Positions 7,551-10,847 of a stretch of DNA of 10,847 nucleotides are shown here, in pieces. Position 1 is the first letter of the stretch; every line of letters begins with the position of its first letter. The notes beneath the pieces are model-generated. The model saw only the letters and a list, made by a program, of their open reading frames with translations, ran no database searches and was not told where the DNA came from. A program made the position numbers and the translations under genes. The DNA lies in NCBI GenBank assembly GCA_934635045.1, contig CAKTZA010000091.1, positions 1 to 10,847 on the forward strand, given 5' to 3'. The stretch comes from an uncultured Kiritimatiellota bacterium (GTDB lineage: Bacteria; Verrucomicrobiota; Kiritimatiellia; RFP12; UBA1067).

Positions 7551-9533
7551 ATGACGAAGAAGAAGATTGCGGTTTCATGGACATTGTGGATAGGGGTCGC
7601 TACGGCGGCGTTCGCCGGCAGGGACGTCGGCGCGTTCCCGAACGGCGAGTTCGAGGACGCGGCGCAGTTCGGGCGGATCGACGACCATGCCGAGATCCTG
7701 CCGCACGGCGGCTACAACGGCTCGGCCGGACTCCGCGTGCGCCCGCAAAAGGACTCGAAGTCCTACGGACGGCAGAACCAGTTCGTCGTGCGGAGCGCGT
7801 CGTTCACGCCGAAATGCGGCGTGAAGTACGTCTTCTCGGCCATCCTGCGCGCGCATGGCGACGCCAAGGCGAATCTCGCGTGGCAGGCGTGGAAGGACGG
7901 CTGGTGCCTCGGCCAGAGCTGGAATGCGAAGCGCACGGAACTGGGCGGCGGTTGGGTCAAGAGCGAAATCATCGTCTATTTCGACGATCCGGCCTGGGCG
8001 GGCGCGGAGTTCCGCTACCTGCTTGTCGCGGGCCTCTCCTCGTACGAGAAGGTTGATGAGACGCTTGATTCCTACGTGGACTTCGACTGCCTCAAGATAA
8101 ACGAGGACGAGCCCGAGTGGCACTTCGCGAACGTCTGGCCGACGCACAACCACGTCTACTCCGACCTTGGGCGTGTCCGCTTCCACACGGGCTACGTCGG
8201 CTCGTATGTGCCGTCCGGCGCCGACGCGGCGGCGTTTCGGTTCGTCCTGCGGGGCGCGGACGGGCAGGTGCTGTCCGAACGGAAGGTGAAGCCGGCGGGT
8301 CCGACGTTCACGGTGGAGTTCGGAACGCTGGCGTACGCGGGCGACGCGACGCTGGAGGTCACGCTCGCCGATGCGGTCTCGAAAAAGGTCTGCGGACAGA
8401 AGACGCTGCGGCTGAAGGTCGTGCCGACGCCGCGTCCGAAGCCGGGCGAGGTCTTCGTCACCGAGACGGGCGACACGGTGATCGACGGCAAGAAGTTCAT
8501 GCCGCTCGGATTCTTCACGTCGCTCGGCGACGGCGGCGTCCATGACCTCGAAAAGGCGAAGCGCGCGATGGCGCGCATCCGCGCGGCGGGCTTCAACACG
8601 ATTCTCGAATACTGGAACACGACCTTCGAGGCGCGCAACGTCGCCGACTTCTACGATGCGCTCAAGGCGAACGGCCTCAAGCTGATCTTCAACTTCTCGG
8701 GCGGCTACCGGGGCGACGTCTCCAACCACGTCGCGCGGGCCAGGCGTCAGCTGGAGGCCGGCGTGCCGCTCCTCGCGTGGTACACGCTCGACGAGGCGGA
8801 CTTCTCTCACCTGCCGGCGTTGCGGGCCTTGCGGCATGGACTCAACGAGCTGGATCCGGGGCATCCGACCTGGCAGGTCAACATCCGTGACATCGAGCCG
8901 TACCTGGATGTCGCGGACGTCCTCGGCGGAGACCACTACCTCGTCGGCAAGGGCCAGGGCTGCCTCAAGCAGATGAACCGGTACATGGCGCTGGCCGCGT
9001 CGTGCCGTCCGGCGACGATGTGGTACTGTCCGCAGTGCTTCAACTGGGCGAACTACAAGAAGGGGCTGTTGGACGACCGCGAGAAGTATCTCGCCGCCGA
9101 GATCGAGCCGCCGCTCAACCAGCTGCTGGCGATCGCGCTGCTGCATGCGTCGCATGGCGTGAAGGGGTTCGTCTTCTACATGTACGACGACATCTTCCGG
9201 GGACCTGTGCCGGAACTTTACGAAAAACGCTGGGCGGACGTCTGCGAGATGGGGCGGATCCTCCGTTCGCTTGAGCCGTTCATCCTTTCGGGCGAGCCGA
9301 TCGTCGAACTGCCGACCGAGAGCGTCAAGGGATCCGTGCGCGCGGTGAAACTCTCGGACGGACGGGGGAATGCGCGTGTGCTGGTCATCGGGCTCGACTA
9401 CGACAACGAGGTGCGGCTGTCCCTGCCGGCCGACTGTGCGGGGCTGACGTCGCGCTTTGGCTTCACGACGCCACAGGCGGACGGGAAATTCATCTATCGG
9501 GCGGGGCTTCGTTCCTGTGACCTCTTGCAGTGA
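7551..9533 (+). CDS. Exported glycoside-hydrolase-like protein (TIM-barrel type) with N-terminal beta-sandwich
   Basis: The product is 660 residues. Residues 1-22 are a signal peptide (charged MTKKK, hydrophobic core, AAFA before GRD). Residues about 28-185 look like a galactose-binding or CBM4/9-like beta-sandwich (FPNGEFED near the start, a DFDCLKINEDE closing strand). An Ig-like stretch spans about 195-295. From about 300 (DGKKFMPLGFF) the pattern fits a clan-A-type barrel: AGFNTILEYWNTTF, LKLIFNFSGGY, LAWYTLDEAD, GHPTWQVN, MWYCPQCFNW and KGFVFYMYDD (from residue 538). Glu415 of LDEAD sits where such barrels often carry the acid/base; the nucleophile is uncertain. About 575-660 is a small C-terminal beta domain. 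I cannot name a GH family. It starts 20 bases after the LamG gene and its stop overlaps the next gene's GTG, so the three are probably one operon. It is likely to process carbohydrate in the periplasm or outside the cell. Confidence 0.75.
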   Translation: MTKKKIAVSWTLWIGVATAAFAGRDVGAFPNGEFEDAAQFGRIDDHAEILPHGGYNGSAGLRVRPQKDSKSYGRQNQFVVRSASFTPKCGVKYVFSAILRAHGDAKANLAWQAWKDGWCLGQSWNAKRTELGGGWVKSEIIVYFDDPAWAGAEFRYLLVAGLSSYEKVDETLDSYVDFDCLKINEDEPEWHFANVWPTHNHVYSDLGRVRFHTGYVGSYVPSGADAAAFRFVLRGADGQVLSERKVKPAGPTFTVEFGTLAYAGDATLEVTLADAVSKKVCGQKTLRLKVVPTPRPKPGEVFVTETGDTVIDGKKFMPLGFFTSLGDGGVHDLEKAKRAMARIRAAGFNTILEYWNTTFEARNVADFYDALKANGLKLIFNFSGGYRGDVSNHVARARRQLEAGVPLLAWYTLDEADFSHLPALRALRHGLNELDPGHPTWQVNIRDIEPYLDVADVLGGDHYLVGKGQGCLKQMNRYMALAASCRPATMWYCPQCFNWANYKKGLLDDREKYLAAEIEPPLNQLLAIALLHASHGVKGFVFYMYDDIFRGPVPELYEKRWADVCEMGRILRSLEPFILSGEPIVELPTESVKGSVRAVKLSDGRGNARVLVIGLDYDNEVRLSLPADCAGLTSRFGFTTPQADGKFIYRAGLRSCDLLQ

Positions 9534-10847
9534 GCGAATCCGCCCAGCTCTGCGCCGTGATGGCGTCCGCCCTGCTGTGGGCGGCCGCCGCCGTCGCGTG
9601 GGCGGCTCGGCACGGGGCTTTCGCGTCTGTGCGGCGGGACTGGGGGGCCTGTCCCCGTGCGCGCAGGGGGCTGGCGGCGATTGCTCTGGCGGCGGCCGTC
9701 GCGTGGGCAGGGGTGAAGCCTGAAGGGGAGACGACCTCACACGGAGGCACGGAGACACGGAGAGAAAGTCGCGAACCTTCCGCAGGACAGCTTGGGATTG
9801 ACATTTCTCCGGGCGATCTCCGTGACTCCGTGGCTCCGTGTGAGATAAGCCCGTCGGCGGCTGGTTGCGGCTACACCCTCTCTCGCATCGGGACGAACGA
9901 GGTCTTCTCCTTCGACCCGCCGGAGGGCGCTGTCATCGCCGAGAACTGGCGGCGGCGCGGCGCGGCCTCGGACTGGATGCGCCTGTCCTTCGGCGGCTGG
10001 GAGTTCCCGTTCGGCGAGGCGGCGTTCTCCAGCCTGGTCGTCTTTGCGAATGGAACGATCCTCCTCTCGACGAATGCCGCGCTGAGGCCCGTCACGGCCT
10101 CCCTTGGCCTTGTCCCCGCCGCGAACTGGGGGCGCCTCGCCGAGTCGAACCGTCCGAGCCTCTTCTGGCACGGGATGCGGGACGACGGCTCGCTTCTCCT
10201 GACATGGCAGAACGCGCTGCTGCACCGTGCGCCGACGAACCCCGTCTCGTTCCAGGTCGAGCTGAGCCCGAACGGGAATTTCGCCTATCGCTACGACCTC
10301 TCGCGCCTCGCCTCGGACGGCCTCCTCACGAACGTCATGGGCGGCGTTGAGGCGGGAGAGGGAAAAAGGAAGAAGGAAGAAGGAAGAAGTGCGGAGGGGC
10401 AAATATCCTTTCTTCTCTCGCGCGAGACGACGAGCTTGACGTTCGTCTCCGACAGCGAGCGGCGGTGCGACGCGGCGCGGAGTGCATTCGACGAGGCCCT
10501 CGGCGGGCTCGACCCGCTCGCGTGTCCGTCCGGCTCGACGAACACGGTCTGGGAGCATCTCGTCTACGCGGGGACGACGAACGGGGCGTTCGCGCATCCG
10601 CAGTCGACGGAGCGGACGGCGGTGCTGCGCGTCACCGTCGCCGGCGCGGGGCGTGGCGAGCTCCTCGTCGGCGGCCGCGCCGTCCCGCTCGTGGGAGAAA
10701 GGTCTGCGACGCTGAACACGAAGGAAACGGAGGGGCGGAGGCACGGAGTTGTAGCCACGGATTCACACGGATTTGCACGGATTGAGGGGGTTGTGCCAAC
10801 GGCGTTGAACGCTTTGCCATTGTCCACGAATCTTCACGAATCGACAC
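9530..10847 (+). CDS. Membrane-anchored extracytoplasmic protein with in-frame repeat insertions, 3' partial
   Basis: Reading from GTG at 9530, which overlaps the previous TGA as GTGA, the frame stays open to the window edge (439 codons). An in-frame ATG at 9560 is an alternative. Neither has a clear Shine-Dalgarno, so coupling to the previous gene may drive initiation. Residues about 7-26 and 47-62 are hydrophobic segments joined by an Arg-rich loop (27-46). By the positive-inside rule this gives a membrane hairpin with the rest outside. Residues about 117-270 (GGWEFPFGEAAFSSLVVFANG, then NRPSLFW, TWQNALL, FQVELSPNGNFAYRYDLS) recall a nidogen-like beta domain, with low certainty. The coding sequence reads through an inverted repeat (about residues 69-105), a Lys/Glu-rich purine tract (275-287) and CACGGA-type units near the edge. 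Function is unknown, and the missing 3' end could hold the active domain. Confidence 0.7.
   Translation, partial: MSESAQLCAVMASALLWAAAAVAWAARHGAFASVRRDWGACPRARRGLAAIALAAAVAWAGVKPEGETTSHGGTETRRESREPSAGQLGIDISPGDLRDSVAPCEISPSAAGCGYTLSRIGTNEVFSFDPPEGAVIAENWRRRGAASDWMRLSFGGWEFPFGEAAFSSLVVFANGTILLSTNAALRPVTASLGLVPAANWGRLAESNRPSLFWHGMRDDGSLLLTWQNALLHRAPTNPVSFQVELSPNGNFAYRYDLSRLASDGLLTNVMGGVEAGEGKRKKEEGRSAEGQISFLLSRETTSLTFVSDSERRCDAARSAFDEALGGLDPLACPSGSTNTVWEHLVYAGTTNGAFAHPQSTERTAVLRVTVAGAGRGELLVGGRAVPLVGERSATLNTKETEGRRHGVVATDSHGFARIEGVVPTALNALPLSTNLHEST
9736..9844. repeat. 109-bp inverted-repeat element inside coding sequence
   Basis: The left arm (9736-9763) and right arm (9817-9844) are 28 bp each and match as inverted repeats at 26 positions. 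Each arm consists of three 8-bp units of the type CACGGAGA after CTCA, so the element is palindromic overall with a 53-bp core. It lies within an open coding frame just after the membrane segments. It resembles short non-autonomous palindromic (REP- or MITE-like) repeats. I recall similar CACGGAG-type sequences from other bacterial genomes, but no search was run. No transposase is present in the window. Confidence 0.75.
10354..10389 (+). repeat. Polypurine tract with three GGAAGAA units
   Basis: Thirty-six consecutive purines include three perfect tandem copies of GGAAGAA at 10368-10388. In the gene's frame this encodes a Lys/Glu/Gly/Arg-rich run unlike the surrounding beta-domain sequence, which suggests an inserted or expanded repeat. 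The 7-bp unit is not a multiple of three, so gain or loss of one copy would shift the frame. Confidence 0.65.
10736..10783 (+). repeat. Clustered CACGGAG and CACGGATT short repeats
   Basis: CGGAGGCACGGAG at 10736-10748 matches part of the arm of the inverted repeat near 9740. It is followed by three units ending CACGGATT or ACGGATT at 10756-10763, 10764-10773 and 10774-10783, spaced 8-10 bases apart. The reading frame of the host gene stays open through the cluster. These look like fragments of dispersed repeat families landing in the same place. Confidence 0.6.
10825..10841 (+). repeat. CACGAAT direct repeat at the window edge
   Basis: CACGAAT occurs at 10825-10831 and again at 10835-10841, a 10-bp period. 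It is close in sequence and spacing to the CACGGATT units 50 bases upstream. The element may continue beyond the right edge. The coding frame is still open here. Confidence 0.45.

Noticed and set aside
7575..9758. Open frame of 727 codons on the minus strand
   Set aside because: It lies fully antisense to the exported hydrolase-like gene and its product is Arg/Val/Asp-rich with no domain, typical of the mirror frame of GC-rich codon usage. The + strand gene has a signal peptide, ribosome binding site and recognisable motifs.
9736..9763. CRISPR-like reading of the repeated CACGGAG units
   Set aside because: Units are 8 bp with no spacers, the arms are inverted relative to each other, and no cas genes are present.
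9737..10744. Minus-strand open frame of 335 codons opposite the last gene
   Set aside because: It is Arg-rich with no fold-like pattern, whereas the + strand frame shows membrane segments and beta-domain motifs and continues through the edge. The repeats are open on both strands, which explains the length.

Overview
The window looks like a chromosome segment from a GC-rich member of the PVC bacteria, most likely Kiritimatiellota or Verrucomicrobiota. That placement is inferred from style: secreted LamG-like modules alternating with autotransporter-type beta-strand repeats, dockerin-like calcium loops, and families of short dispersed repeats running through coding sequence. There is no rRNA, tRNA or housekeeping marker to confirm it. 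All recognisable genes are on the + strand and together fill nearly the whole window.

Region 1 (1-2836) holds two genes overlapping by ATGA. The first is the 3' part of a large protein with a dockerin-like loop and a C-terminal alpha/beta-hydrolase domain. The second is a 344-residue exported protein of unknown function with clearly lower GC.

Region 2 (2837-3225) has no protein gene. It carries an extended -10 promoter followed by about 250 nt that folds by eye into four hairpins and a possible terminator. This is either an unrecognised small RNA or a structured leader of the next gene.

Region 3 (3226 to the end) looks like an operon. It begins with a 1434-residue secreted protein made of four LamG-like modules spaced about 320 residues apart. 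A 12-G tract near its 5' end could switch it off by slippage. Twenty bases later comes a 660-residue exported protein with a glycoside-hydrolase-like barrel. This overlaps (GTGA) a membrane-anchored extracytoplasmic protein that runs off the right edge. That last gene reads open through several repeat elements, including a 109-bp inverted repeat and clusters of CACGGA-type units.

Taken together, Region 3 suggests surface or envelope proteins that bind and process carbohydrate, with one component possibly phase variable. No CRISPR array, transposase, integrase or tRNA was seen.
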